NCBI GenBank assembly: GCA_023378805.1
Contig: JAMCSQ010000014.1
Location: 1 to 17,988 of the forward strand
Length of the DNA stretch: 17,988 nucleotides
Direction: 5' to 3'
Source: Candidatus Parvarchaeota archaeon
Lineage (GTDB): Archaea > Nanobdellota > Nanobdellia > Parvarchaeales > Parvarchaeaceae
This document shows, piece after piece, positions 6,685 through 14,544 of the stretch. The notes beneath the pieces were generated by a model. The model was not told the DNA's origin. It made no database searches and was given only the letters and a program-made list of their open reading frames with translations. The position numbers and the translations under genes were made by a program. The stretch's first letter is position 1; each line of letters opens with the position of its first letter.

Positions 6685-7305
6685 TTACTTGTTTATCACT
6701 TTCTGTATTTCTTCGTCTGAAAGTTTATTGTATCCTTTCTTGTTTATTACTGCTATGTCTATTCCTTCTCCTGTGTAAACGTCTCTTCTTATTGAAGAAG
6801 ATATTGCTTTATATGCTAGTTTTATTGCTTCTTCTTCAGTCATGTTATCTTTGTAATCCCCTTCAAGTACACCCAAAGCGAATATTCCGCCGCTGCCTGT
6901 TACAGTGAATTTGTCTTTTCCCTGTCCTCCTGCTTCATCTATGGAGAACAGCTTAGGCTCGCCGTCGTATCCTCCTATTATAAACTCACCGTAAATCAAA
7001 TTCAAGGAAAGTCTTTTATTGAAAAGTATTGCGCTCAATAAGCTTACTGCTCCGTCAGTATCCAGTTTTGAACCGGACCTTATCTCATAAAGTGTAAGTT
7101 CTGATCTCATTAACCTTACCATGGCCTGCAAATCAGCAACCATACCAGCAGTTGTTATACCTATTCTGTTGCTTATAGCCATGACCTTTTCTGCGTTCTT
7201 GTTAGCGACTATATGGTCTGCGGTTGCTCTTCTGTCTGCTGCCAGGACTACGCCGTCTTTGTACACTAATCCCAATGTCGTTGTTCCTGTTTTTACTATG
7301 CTCAT
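6685..7305 (-). CDS. psmB: Archaeal 20S proteasome beta subunit
   Basis: A 206-residue Ntn hydrolase. A short propeptide, MSIVKTG, is followed by the mature N-terminus TTTLGLVYKDGVVLAADRRA, so autocatalytic cleavage would expose Thr8 as Thr1. In mature numbering Asp17 (AADRRAT) and Lys33 (NAEKV) are in place, giving the full Thr1/Asp17/Lys33 active site. GSGGIFALGVLEGDY and the C-terminal IDIAVINKKG are typical of the family. Known role: catalytic chamber of the 20S proteasome with alpha subunits and PAN/Cdc48-type ATPases, none of which are in this window. It probably heads a leftward unit with aCPSF1, though an A/T-rich segment before aCPSF1 could hold a second promoter. Confidence 0.97.
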   Translation of the reverse strand: MSIVKTGTTTLGLVYKDGVVLAADRRATADHIVANKNAEKVMAISNRIGITTAGMVADLQAMVRLMRSELTLYEIRSGSKLDTDGAVSLLSAILFNKRLSLNLIYGEFIIGGYDGEPKLFSIDEAGGQGKDKFTVTGSGGIFALGVLEGDYKDNMTEEEAIKLAYKAISSSIRRDVYTGEGIDIAVINKKGYNKLSDEEIQKVINK

Positions 7306-7430
7306 ATAAGAATCTTAGTATTTTATTTACATTTCCTAATGACTTTGTTAGTATTTAAACTTTTCTTAAATAGTTATTTTTATATATACGTTTAAGCTAA
7401 GTATTAAACCAAGGAAGACTAACTAATTAT
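7306..7430. promoter_or_regulatory. Divergent regulatory region psmB / RHH-nucleotidyltransferase, with repeated motif
   Basis: This 125-bp region separates two divergent starts. A strong TATA-like run, TTTTTATATATAC (7377-7389), faces the rightward gene, about 45 bp before its ATG; AAGGAAG (7411-7417) could be a weak ribosome-binding site. Three same-direction copies of a T-W-A-G-T-A-T-T motif occur: TTAGTATTTTATTTAC (7315-7330), TTAGTATTTAAAC (7348-7360) and TAAGTATTAAACC (7398-7410). Because the rightward protein carries a ribbon-helix-helix domain, these may be its operator sites. That is inference. Confidence 0.4.
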
Positions 7431-8255
7431 ATGAAAGCAAGAACTTCGTTTACAATTGATGCAGATGTAGTTGCGAAGCTTGACTCTTTAGTTGATAATA
7501 TCTATTATAGGTCTAAGAGCGAAGCCGTTGAGGACATACTCCGAAAATATTTTGAGAAACAAAACACCGCAATAATACTGTGCGGGGGAGAATTTATCGT
7601 TAATGGAACAGATTATTACAGGCCTTTGGTCAAGATAGGAGAGGCTACTGTCATAGAAAGGATTATTTCAAAGCTTAGGGTAAATAACTTTAGGAGTATA
7701 CTGATATCGGGAAAGACCGATCTTTTGAAGCAGATATTTTCGATACTGAAAAATGGAGAAGGCTATGGGGTTGATATAAAGTACATAGATGACAATAACC
7801 TAAAAGGAAGTGCCAAGGCCCTTGAAAGGGTAAAGCAGTATGTTGGCACAACCACTTTGTTTGTAACTGGCGATGCAGTATTTGACATTGACTTAAGGGA
7901 CATGCTTAAATTTCACATGGCACATAATAGTCCTGCTTCTGTGGCAATATATATGCCTACCGACGTTTCATTTCCGACAAAGGACAGAGTAACATTGAAA
8001 GGAAGCAAGATACTCACGTACGAAAAATTGCCCGAACCGGTAAATTCAAAGCTGATACCTACTTCTATTTTCCTATTGGATCAAGATGTTTTCAAATACA
8101 TCCCTCCCGGTGATCTAGACTGGAACATAAAGACTGATTTACTGCCATTGCTTGCAAAAGATGGTTTGCTTTTTGGTTACATATACAACGGCGGATGGCT
8201 GAGCATAAAGACAAAGGAAGACATCGAAACCGCAAAGAAGCTTCTTGAAAAATAG
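7431..8255 (+). CDS. RHH DNA-binding domain fused to degenerate sugar nucleotidyltransferase domain
   Basis: A 274-residue two-domain protein. Residues 1-43 read as a ribbon-helix-helix (CopG/NikR-like) module: a strand (ARTSFTIDADV), a helix (VAKLDSLVDN), a turn and a second helix (SKSEAVEDILRKYFEK). From about 46 an NTP_transferase-like Rossmann domain follows: AIILCGGEF, RPLVKIGEATVIERII, GSAKALERV (126-134), FVTGDAVFDIDL (144-155) and HMAHNSPASVAIY. Catalytic elements are altered. The canonical GG-x-GTR loop is absent, the PKP lysine position reads YRPL, and the C-terminal 'W-x-D-I-G-T' metal Asp is replaced (GGWLSIKT, Ser258). Asp148 is kept. I infer a ligand-sensing transcription factor derived from a nucleotidyltransferase. 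It is divergent from psmB. An active enzyme with unusual motifs is not excluded. Confidence 0.8.
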   Translation: MKARTSFTIDADVVAKLDSLVDNIYYRSKSEAVEDILRKYFEKQNTAIILCGGEFIVNGTDYYRPLVKIGEATVIERIISKLRVNNFRSILISGKTDLLKQIFSILKNGEGYGVDIKYIDDNNLKGSAKALERVKQYVGTTTLFVTGDAVFDIDLRDMLKFHMAHNSPASVAIYMPTDVSFPTKDRVTLKGSKILTYEKLPEPVNSKLIPTSIFLLDQDVFKYIPPGDLDWNIKTDLLPLLAKDGLLFGYIYNGGWLSIKTKEDIETAKKLLEK

Positions 8256-8286
8256 TTTCTTTTATTCTATTTCACCGCACGGAAAT

Positions 8287-8296
8287 GCTTAAATCT
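8287..8296 (+). promoter_or_regulatory. TATA box of the 88-aa gene
   Basis: TGCTTAAATC is centred about 26 bp before the ATG at 8317, the distance expected for a leaderless transcript. It lies in a 61-bp gap after the RHH fusion gene, so the small gene probably has its own promoter. Confidence 0.45.
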
Positions 8297-8316
8297 TATG
8301 TTTACTTAGTTTTTCT

Positions 8317-8583
8317 ATGGAATTCAAGGATATAAATGAACCAGTGGAAAAAATAACAAGAGAGGGTTCGAGGAATTTTATAAAGATAGGACTTACAAAA
8401 GGAACAGAAGGAGAAAAGGAAATAACGTTCATAAGCATAAAAAAGGGATATACTACAGATAAGGATGGAAAGGAAGAAGAAAGAATAAAAACCAGCTTAA
8501 CCGTTAATTTTGATGAACTGCCGCTGCTTATAGAAGCACTGCAGAACTTTAAGAATAAACTTGAATCCGGCAGCTTTTCCTAA
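8317..8583 (+). CDS. Small beta-rich protein, unknown (possibly PC4/PUR-like fold)
   Basis: An 88-residue protein that I do not recognise firmly. The pattern is strand-rich: NFIKIGLTKG, EITFISIKKGYTTDKDGKEE, RIKTSLTVNFDE, then a C-terminal helix, LPLLIEALQNFKNKLES. The arrangement of short beta hairpins, the phrase 'KKGYTTDKDGK', and one terminal helix resembles single-strand nucleic acid-binding folds of the PC4/PUR type; this is only a pattern-level guess. There is no cysteine and no signal. Its TAA stop (8581-8583) directly abuts the stop of the opposite-strand deacetylase gene at 8584, with no intergenic base. Confidence 0.65.
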   Translation: MEFKDINEPVEKITREGSRNFIKIGLTKGTEGEKEITFISIKKGYTTDKDGKEEERIKTSLTVNFDELPLLIEALQNFKNKLESGSFS

Positions 8584-9222
8584 TTATAGATTAAGATAGC
8601 TTATCAGTTTTATTTCAGGATACGACCTTATCTTTTCGTTGATAAGATTAACTTTTTCTATGTCCTTCTCCCTTTCCTTGTTAAGTGATGACTTCGATTC
8701 CGGGTCAAATCTACCAGGATGAACTATTATCTCATAGCTTTTTCCTTCTTCCATATTTTTAATGTAATCATAAATCTCTTCTATACTGTGATTTGTCGCG
8801 AAGAATGCCTTTTCACTGGTATGTTTTCCGATTTTATTAATGCCAAGATTCCTTACGGCTATGCCTCTTTCATTCCCGAAGTTTATTATTTCAACTGCAG
8901 CCTTCTCCATCAGCCTGTATTTTGGCATGTGTATATCGAAATGTGATGGGGAGAAACCAAAGATATTAAGAAACAGAGAGTACTGCTGTTCTATTTGACT
9001 TTTCAAGTTTCCATTTTCATCCATTTCGAAATGTATCCCTATGCTTGTATCCTTTTTTCTAAGGGTTTTCAGTTCTTCGATTTGTTTATCCTGTTTGTAG
9101 TCAACTCTATTAACCATGACAGTAGTAGACTTTATCTTGCCTTCCTTTAAGAGCTTTATTATCTCAGTATTGAATATAACAGAATGCCCGAAGTCATCAG
9201 CGTTTATTATTAATTTTATCAT
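8584..9222 (-). CDS. YdjC/ChbG-type carbohydrate deacetylase
   Basis: A 212-residue protein of the YdjC/ChbG/HpnK family. NADDFGHS (7-14) supplies the two N-terminal aspartates. GIHFEM (62-67, His64), FDIHMPKYRL (95-104, Asp96 and His98) and IVHPGRFDPES (166-176, His168) are the remaining metal and catalytic positions of the family's TIM-barrel-like fold. Known role: metal-dependent N-deacetylation of acetylated sugars such as diacetylchitobiose. The archaeal substrate is unknown. At 212 residues it is shorter than many members (commonly about 240-290), with a compact middle. A TATA-like TTTATAAAAAG (complement of 9244-9254) lies about 27 bp before the ATG, so it is probably leaderless and monocistronic. 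Confidence 0.87.
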   Translation of the reverse strand: MIKLIINADDFGHSVIFNTEIIKLLKEGKIKSTTVMVNRVDYKQDKQIEELKTLRKKDTSIGIHFEMDENGNLKSQIEQQYSLFLNIFGFSPSHFDIHMPKYRLMEKAAVEIINFGNERGIAVRNLGINKIGKHTSEKAFFATNHSIEEIYDYIKNMEEGKSYEIIVHPGRFDPESKSSLNKEREKDIEKVNLINEKIRSYPEIKLISYLNL

Positions 9223-9308
9223 TTTAAATGAAGGTATTGTCTCTTTTTATAAATTAAAGAGCGTCTTTTTCTGTAAACTTTATAAATGATTAGCTTATTA
9301 TTAAATAA
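9223..9308. promoter_or_regulatory. Divergent pair of leaderless promoters
   Basis: Two TATA boxes are cleanly placed. TTTTTATAAAT (9244-9254) is centred about 27 bp from the deacetylase ATG on the - strand. CTTTATAAATG (9279-9289) is centred about 26 bp from the protease ATG on the + strand. Both distances equal the expected TATA-to-start-site spacing, so both messages should begin at or near their start codons. Confidence 0.6.
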
Positions 9309-11204
9309 ATGAATTCGAAACGCTTACTTGTTTCATTGTTTATAATTTCATTTTTATTAGTTGGAGCAGTACATGCTCAGGGAACTCAGGAAGTAATAGG
9401 ATCTACAAGCCTGTACATTTTTGGAGTTACAAATTCATCAAATGGCACATTGGTTGGAGTACCTGCTCTTCTTAATCTTACAATAACAAACGGTACAGGT
9501 AAAGTATTCCTAGGCTCAACTCCGCTTACACAGATTGATACGCAGGCACAGGCAGTATTGTCTGCACAGCTTGCATGCCAGCTTCTTGATATAAACTGCA
9601 ATGACTATAATTTCTATTATTACATAACTTCATCATCAGTAGAAGTAGGAGGGCCAAGTGCAGGTTCTGCATTTACAATGGCTGCTATGTCCATACTTTC
9701 CGGCAAACCTCTCAATAAAAATGTTGCAATGACAGGTACTGCAAATCCTGATGGCAGCGTTGGAATAGTAGGAGATGTTTCACAGAAGTCGGAAGCGGCT
9801 GCAAATCAGCATATAAAAACGTTTCTTTATCCGTCTACTGATAGTATATCATCGGCTGCACTTTCGTATGATGAAGCGCATGGGGAGATTCCAGTGCCTG
9901 TAAGCTCTGAATATCAAGCATTCCAGTACTTTACTGGCTACAATGTAACTCCAACAGTTAATTACAGCATACAAACGAGTCTTTACATTGCATTGATGAA
10001 ACAGACTTACATTCAGTTTAATTCTTATCAGAATAGTTTATATTCCTCTTTACCAAGTGTTAGCAGCAGCAATTCATCTATACAGTTACTTATAAATGAA
10101 GCTGCTTCAGACATGTCTGCGCAGAAGACGGAAGCAGCGAATGGAAGTTACTATGTCGCAGCCAGTAGCATGATAACCTCCTCTTCAGATATATTACAGG
10201 CAAAACTGCTTGAAACTTTGCCGGCTTCAAATCAAGATTCATTTGTAAATAATTTAATATCACAGGAAAACTCTACGATAACAGGCATAGAGAACAACAT
10301 CTCAGATAATTACGTTTCGAACTCTTCAACGTTAATACTTAAGTTTATAGCTTTTGACAGGCTCATGCAGGCAAGAAATTACCTAAATGATTCGATCCAA
10401 AGCCTTTCTTCAGGAAATCTACAAAATGCAATATATTACTATTCGCTTGCAACAGTGAAAGCAGAAACTGCTTACTTCTGGGTTTCAATACTTCCAAAAG
10501 GAAGCTCAAACTTCTCACAGTCCCAGTACGAGATATTAAGCAATTACTACCTTTACAAAGCATCTTCTTATAATGATTATGCGAATTTATTAGGAGTAGA
10601 CCTTCCATCGGAAATATCCGAAATGCAGTCTTATCTAAGTTCTGCACAGTCTAGATATTACAGTGGAAATTACATTTCTTCAATGTTCGCATCCATAGAA
10701 TCAATAAGTGTAGCGCAGATGCTTATAGAAGAGAATAGTCTTATCAATATCTCAGTGTTATCTCAAATAAGCAATCAAAGTGCAGTTGCAACCTTAGATT
10801 TAATAAATTCCGCAGAAGCAAGAGGAGTTACTCCCTTCCTGGGGATAAGCTATTATTACTTTGGAAATCAGTTTTATAATTCTTCAAATGTAAGTAATTC
10901 AGATTTCTCAGAGTACCTGCTTTTTGAAACAGAGGCTAGGGGATTTACACAGCTTGGCATATTATTATCAAACGCTAGCCTTATACCATACACGCCTTCG
11001 CTTCAGCCAATACCAGTTTCAACTCCTATAGCTCCTTTATTGGAGGAGGTAAGCTTTATAGTTTTGGGGATAGCAATAGGAGTAGTACTTGCGGGCATAC
11101 TCTTTGAATACAGATTATATTCAAAAAACCTTAAAAATAATAAAAAAATAAGCGAAAAGAAAGCAGCTAAAAAGAAAAGAAGCAGCAAAAGAAGCAGAAG
11201 ATAA
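9309..11204 (+). CDS. Secreted, membrane-anchored S16 (Lon-like) serine protease, COG1750 type
   Basis: A 631-residue protein. Residues 1-23 form a signal peptide (KR, then LLVSLFIISFLLVGAVHA). The S16 domain spans about 30-215 with the catalytic motif GGPSAGSAFTMAAMSILSG (Ser117) and GIVGDVSQKSEAA (Lys160), the Lon-type Ser-Lys dyad. A long helical Ser/Asn/Tyr-rich stretch (about 220-575) follows. A C-terminal membrane helix (about 580-600) and a strongly basic 26-residue tail end the protein, so the protease should face outside and the tail inside. At least 18 N-x-S/T sequons lie in the external part, fitting archaeal N-glycosylation. There is no AAA ATPase domain. This layout is that of the predicted archaeal secreted S16 proteases (COG1750); their substrates are not known. 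It has its own leaderless-type promoter. Confidence 0.88.
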   Translation: MNSKRLLVSLFIISFLLVGAVHAQGTQEVIGSTSLYIFGVTNSSNGTLVGVPALLNLTITNGTGKVFLGSTPLTQIDTQAQAVLSAQLACQLLDINCNDYNFYYYITSSSVEVGGPSAGSAFTMAAMSILSGKPLNKNVAMTGTANPDGSVGIVGDVSQKSEAAANQHIKTFLYPSTDSISSAALSYDEAHGEIPVPVSSEYQAFQYFTGYNVTPTVNYSIQTSLYIALMKQTYIQFNSYQNSLYSSLPSVSSSNSSIQLLINEAASDMSAQKTEAANGSYYVAASSMITSSSDILQAKLLETLPASNQDSFVNNLISQENSTITGIENNISDNYVSNSSTLILKFIAFDRLMQARNYLNDSIQSLSSGNLQNAIYYYSLATVKAETAYFWVSILPKGSSNFSQSQYEILSNYYLYKASSYNDYANLLGVDLPSEISEMQSYLSSAQSRYYSGNYISSMFASIESISVAQMLIEENSLINISVLSQISNQSAVATLDLINSAEARGVTPFLGISYYYFGNQFYNSSNVSNSDFSEYLLFETEARGFTQLGILLSNASLIPYTPSLQPIPVSTPIAPLLEEVSFIVLGIAIGVVLAGILFEYRLYSKNLKNNKKISEKKAAKKKRSSKRSRR

Positions 11205-11235
11205 TAAATTTAAGTCACTAACTTCATTTCATTAA

Positions 11236-12702
11236 ATGGATAAAAAAGAAGAGAGAGACGACGAACTTTTAAAAATAGCACTTTCAAGAGGGATATTTTT
11301 TCATTCTGCAGAAGTGTTCAGTGATAATATCGCTGGTTTTTGGGACTACGGGCCGATAGGCGTAAGAATCTTCAATAATTTGCTGGATCAGTGGAGGCAG
11401 ACTATCTATTCAATGAATGGTTTTGAGATTTCAGGAAGTGTTACCCTCCCAAAGATAGTACTCCAGGCTTCCGGCCACGAGGCTAACTTTTTCGACATGG
11501 AGATAAAGTGCAGCAAGTGCGGTGCTGTTTACAGAGTAGACAAGCTTTTAGAGGAGAAGGATAGCAGCAAAAACTTTGAGGGTTTGACTGAAGAAGAATA
11601 TCTAAAGTACATAAAAGAATATTCGATAAAGTGCAGCAAGTGCGGAGGAGAATTAGATGGCATAAAGAAATTAGGAACGATGTTTCCTGTAAAGGTTGGA
11701 GATGATCTTCCAGCTTATCTTAGACCAGAAGCATGTCAGTCAATATTTCTTGATTTTAAAAGAGTCTTCGAATCTTATGGCAAAAAGCTGCCAATGGTTA
11801 TAGCTCAGGTAGGTAAGGCCTTCAGGAATGAGATATCTCCAAGAAACAATCTTTTGAGACAGAGAGAGTTTTATCAGAATGATATAGAGATATTCTTCGC
11901 AGAGGATAATTTCAAAATCGATAACGACTATAAAATAAATTTATACGATAAAAATGACAGCGGATTAAGCCAGATATCCATTAATGATGCTCTTTCAAAA
12001 GGAGTAATAAAGAGCAAGGTCACTGCGTATGGAATATCAAAAGTGCATGAGTTCCTTCTTAGGGTAGGATTCAAGAACGAAGACATAAGGTACAGAAAAC
12101 TTTATGAGGACAAAGCATTTTATTCAAAGGAATCTTTTGACATCGAAATAAGGAAACAGGATTCTTGGATAGAGCTTGTTGCATGCAATAACCGCGGAGA
12201 GCATGATCTTTTAGCATACGAAGAATATGGTGCAAAGGGATTGAGGGTAGACGGAAAGATACCGCAGGTATTTGAAATATCTATGGGAACAGACAGGCTG
12301 TTTTACCTTCTCTTATTTTCTTCATTCAGAAAAGATGAGCAGAGAGTATGGCTTTCTATGAACAGTGCCATCTCTCCTTTTAGGGCTGCAATCTTTCCCT
12401 TAGTCTCAAAGGATAATCTTGATGTGAAAGCAAATTCGCTTTTTAACGGTTCAAGGTATAGAAATGATATACTGTACAGCGACAACGGAAGCATAGGAAA
12501 AAGATACAGGAGAGCAGAAGAGGTTGGAATTAAGCTTGCTTTCACAGTCGATTACGATACGATGGAAGACAATACAATAACAGTAAGGGAAAGCGATTCA
12601 ATGAAACAGTTTAGGATAAGTGCCGACAAACTTGACATTATTATTTTTGATTCAGCTTCAAACGATTTTGATGAGCTCCGGAAAAAGTACGAATATCACT
12701 AA
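11236..12702 (+). CDS. glyS: Glycyl-tRNA synthetase, class II dimeric type
   Basis: A 488-residue enzyme that charges tRNA-Gly. The N-terminal catalytic core includes SRGIFFHSAEVF, AGFWDYGPIGVRI and LPKIVLQASGHEANFFD. A Cys4 insertion (C92/C95 and C133/C136) is a probable zinc site. YLRPEACQSIF is followed by class II motif 2, FRNEISPRNNLLRQREFYQN (196-215), and motif 3 is in EISMGTDRLFYLLL. The C-terminal anticodon-binding domain starts near SPFRAAIFPLV and contains YDTMEDNTITVRESDS. It is somewhat shorter than typical archaeal enzymes (about 550-570), with trimming in insertions, not in motifs. AAATTTAAGT (11207-11216) about 25 bp upstream gives a leaderless start. Its 3' end overlaps the convergent NAD(P)HX dehydratase by four bases. 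Confidence 0.95.
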   Translation: MDKKEERDDELLKIALSRGIFFHSAEVFSDNIAGFWDYGPIGVRIFNNLLDQWRQTIYSMNGFEISGSVTLPKIVLQASGHEANFFDMEIKCSKCGAVYRVDKLLEEKDSSKNFEGLTEEEYLKYIKEYSIKCSKCGGELDGIKKLGTMFPVKVGDDLPAYLRPEACQSIFLDFKRVFESYGKKLPMVIAQVGKAFRNEISPRNNLLRQREFYQNDIEIFFAEDNFKIDNDYKINLYDKNDSGLSQISINDALSKGVIKSKVTAYGISKVHEFLLRVGFKNEDIRYRKLYEDKAFYSKESFDIEIRKQDSWIELVACNNRGEHDLLAYEEYGAKGLRVDGKIPQVFEISMGTDRLFYLLLFSSFRKDEQRVWLSMNSAISPFRAAIFPLVSKDNLDVKANSLFNGSRYRNDILYSDNGSIGKRYRRAEEVGIKLAFTVDYDTMEDNTITVRESDSMKQFRISADKLDIIIFDSASNDFDELRKKYEYH

Positions 12703-13547
12703 TATCTCCATTTATTTATTGTGTTCCCTATGTTGTCTATGAGGTGCATTACTGAAAATGCTTCTCTTTCTTTTTTTGCAACCGTCCTTCCAGTATAGCC
12801 ATTTATAAAAGCGGCGGCAGCGGCAGCTTCTACTAAATCGTTGTTCTGGCAGAGCATTGCAGCAGTTATCCCCGTAAGCGAATCGCCAGTTCCTCCTTTT
12901 GTCATATAAACTGAATTGGTCTTGTTCACAAATGTTTTTTCACCGTTTGATACTATATCTATATGGCCTTTCAATAGTATCGTAGTGTTGAACTGTTTTG
13001 CTTTCTCATAAACCTGTTTTATCCTTTTTTCCAAATCCTTTGAAGGTTCTTCCCTGAAAATTATTTTGAACTCGTTTGAATTAGGCGTTATAACCATATT
13101 TTTTCCAAGTTGATTGGCATCAGCTACTTTTATAGCATCTGCATCTAATACTATTTTCATGTCTATTTCTTTAAGTATTTTGTTTACGAGAACCGTTTGT
13201 TCATACCCTATTTTCATTCCGTTTCCCAATGTCATTACATCGTATTTTTCAGCTTCGGTCTTGATTATGTTAAAAGAATTTAAATTCAATTCTGTTCCTT
13301 CTACCGCTTTAGTTATCATTTCTGGAGAGAAGCCTGCGCATATGTTTGCTGCTCTTTTTGGCGCAATGATTTTTGTAAGATCTACTCCGGATCTTAATGC
13401 AGAAATGGCTACTATTGCGGGCGAACCTGTATACTCCTCAGATCCACCAACTACAAGAACTTTACCGAAGTTTCCTTTATGGGACCAGTTATCTCTCTTT
13501 TTATATTCCGTTTTTATAATTTTTTCATTTAAAGTCGTGTAAATCAT
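12699..13547 (-). CDS. nnrD: ADP-dependent NAD(P)H-hydrate dehydratase (NnrD domain only)
   Basis: A 282-residue ribokinase-fold protein of the YjeF C-terminal family. The signature SHKGNFGKVLVVGGSEEYTG (22-41) near the N-terminus, VLDADAIK (133-140), ITPNSNEF (153-160) and the anion-hole/catalytic motif MTKGGTGDSLTG (215-226, Asp222) are all present. Known role: ATP/ADP-dependent repair of hydrated NADH and NADPH. In many archaea an N-terminal epimerase domain (NnrE) is fused; here it is absent and no separate epimerase lies in view. The start ATG overlaps the stop of the upstream flavin reductase (ATGA), indicating translational coupling. It is the last gene of a leftward three-gene operon. 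Confidence 0.92.
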   Translation of the reverse strand: MIYTTLNEKIIKTEYKKRDNWSHKGNFGKVLVVGGSEEYTGSPAIVAISALRSGVDLTKIIAPKRAANICAGFSPEMITKAVEGTELNLNSFNIIKTEAEKYDVMTLGNGMKIGYEQTVLVNKILKEIDMKIVLDADAIKVADANQLGKNMVITPNSNEFKIIFREEPSKDLEKRIKQVYEKAKQFNTTILLKGHIDIVSNGEKTFVNKTNSVYMTKGGTGDSLTGITAAMLCQNNDLVEAAAAAAFINGYTGRTVAKKEREAFSVMHLIDNIGNTINKWRY

Positions 13548-14536
13548 AGGTTGAGAGAAGAACTGTGTCCTCCAAAAAGAGACGCATTTGGAGAAATGTA
13601 CTTCTTTATATTATTTATTGCAATGTATGCTTCTGCTCCTCCGACAGCTATAAGTGCAAATTTATTTTCATCAGTCACATTTGCTATATCTCCGGCAGCA
13701 TAAACTCCATCAATACTTGTTTTGTAGTTGTGGTCTACTTTTATATACCTATTTGTTGTTTCTATTTTAAGTGATTTGAAAACGGAAGGATTAACTTTGT
13801 AACCTATCGCTACGACTACTGCATCAACCTCAAGAGTTCTGCTTGTTTTATTTGTGTTATCGAATAGTTCTATGCTTTTAATTGTATTTTTATCACCATT
13901 TATTTTTTTTACATCAGTGTTCATTATTATCCCCGCTTTGCTGTCCCTTTTTACCGCATCCACGCTCGATTCGGCAGCTTTAAAAGTATTGTTGTGCTGT
14001 ATTATGTAGGTCTTTTTACATAAGGTAGAAAGCTGCATTTGATAATCAAAAGCAGAATCTCCTCCGCCAATAATAGCAACTGTTTTGTCCTTAAAATCAT
14101 TTACAGATTTAACTGAATAATACAAGCCTTTTCCTTCATACTGTTCTTCCCCGTCTATATTTAATTTATTTGGGTGGAAATCCCCTACTCCACCGCATAT
14201 AAGGACGGCTTTGCTAGCGTATTTTTTCTGATTGTTTACTTCTATGGCGAATCTCCCGTTTTCTGGGATTATATCCGTCACTTTTGAATTGAATTCAATT
14301 CTTTTTTTGAAAAGCATGCTTTGCTCGTACATTTTATTTGATAACTCTACCGCTTTCATTTTAGGTACTGCCTGTACATCGTATACTACCTTTTCGGGAT
14401 AAAGCTCCAGCATCTGGCCTCCATATGTATCTAGGCTTTCAAGGGTTATGCTGTTTATTTCTCTTAAGCCTGCACAGAAAGTAGCGAACATTCCCGTTGG
14501 CCCTGAACCTATTATTATAAGGTCAGTCTCTTCCAT
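13544..14536 (-). CDS. Ferredoxin/flavodoxin--NADP+ reductase, type 2 (thioredoxin reductase-like)
   Basis: A 330-residue two-nucleotide-binding flavoprotein. The FAD motif is IIIGSGPTGMFA (7-18). ESLDTYGGQMLELYPEKVVY (33-52) matches the type 2 (YumC-like) FNR signature. The NADPH motif is AIIGGGDSAFD (154-164), followed by GVYAAGDIANV. There is no CxxC near the NADPH motif, so it is not a thioredoxin reductase. The C-terminal HSSSL matches the FAD-stacking tail of these FNRs. Known role: electron transfer between ferredoxin or flavodoxin and NADP(H). I chose the ATG at 14536 (8 bp after the upstream stop), not the ATG at 14584, because the latter adds 16 residues lacking homology and overlaps the upstream gene by 40 bp. 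NAD(P)HX repair lies directly downstream with a 4-bp overlap. Confidence 0.88.
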   Translation of the reverse strand: MEETDLIIIGSGPTGMFATFCAGLREINSITLESLDTYGGQMLELYPEKVVYDVQAVPKMKAVELSNKMYEQSMLFKKRIEFNSKVTDIIPENGRFAIEVNNQKKYASKAVLICGGVGDFHPNKLNIDGEEQYEGKGLYYSVKSVNDFKDKTVAIIGGGDSAFDYQMQLSTLCKKTYIIQHNNTFKAAESSVDAVKRDSKAGIIMNTDVKKINGDKNTIKSIELFDNTNKTSRTLEVDAVVVAIGYKVNPSVFKSLKIETTNRYIKVDHNYKTSIDGVYAAGDIANVTDENKFALIAVGGAEAYIAINNIKKYISPNASLFGGHSSSLNL

Positions 14537-14544
14537 AGAGCTTA

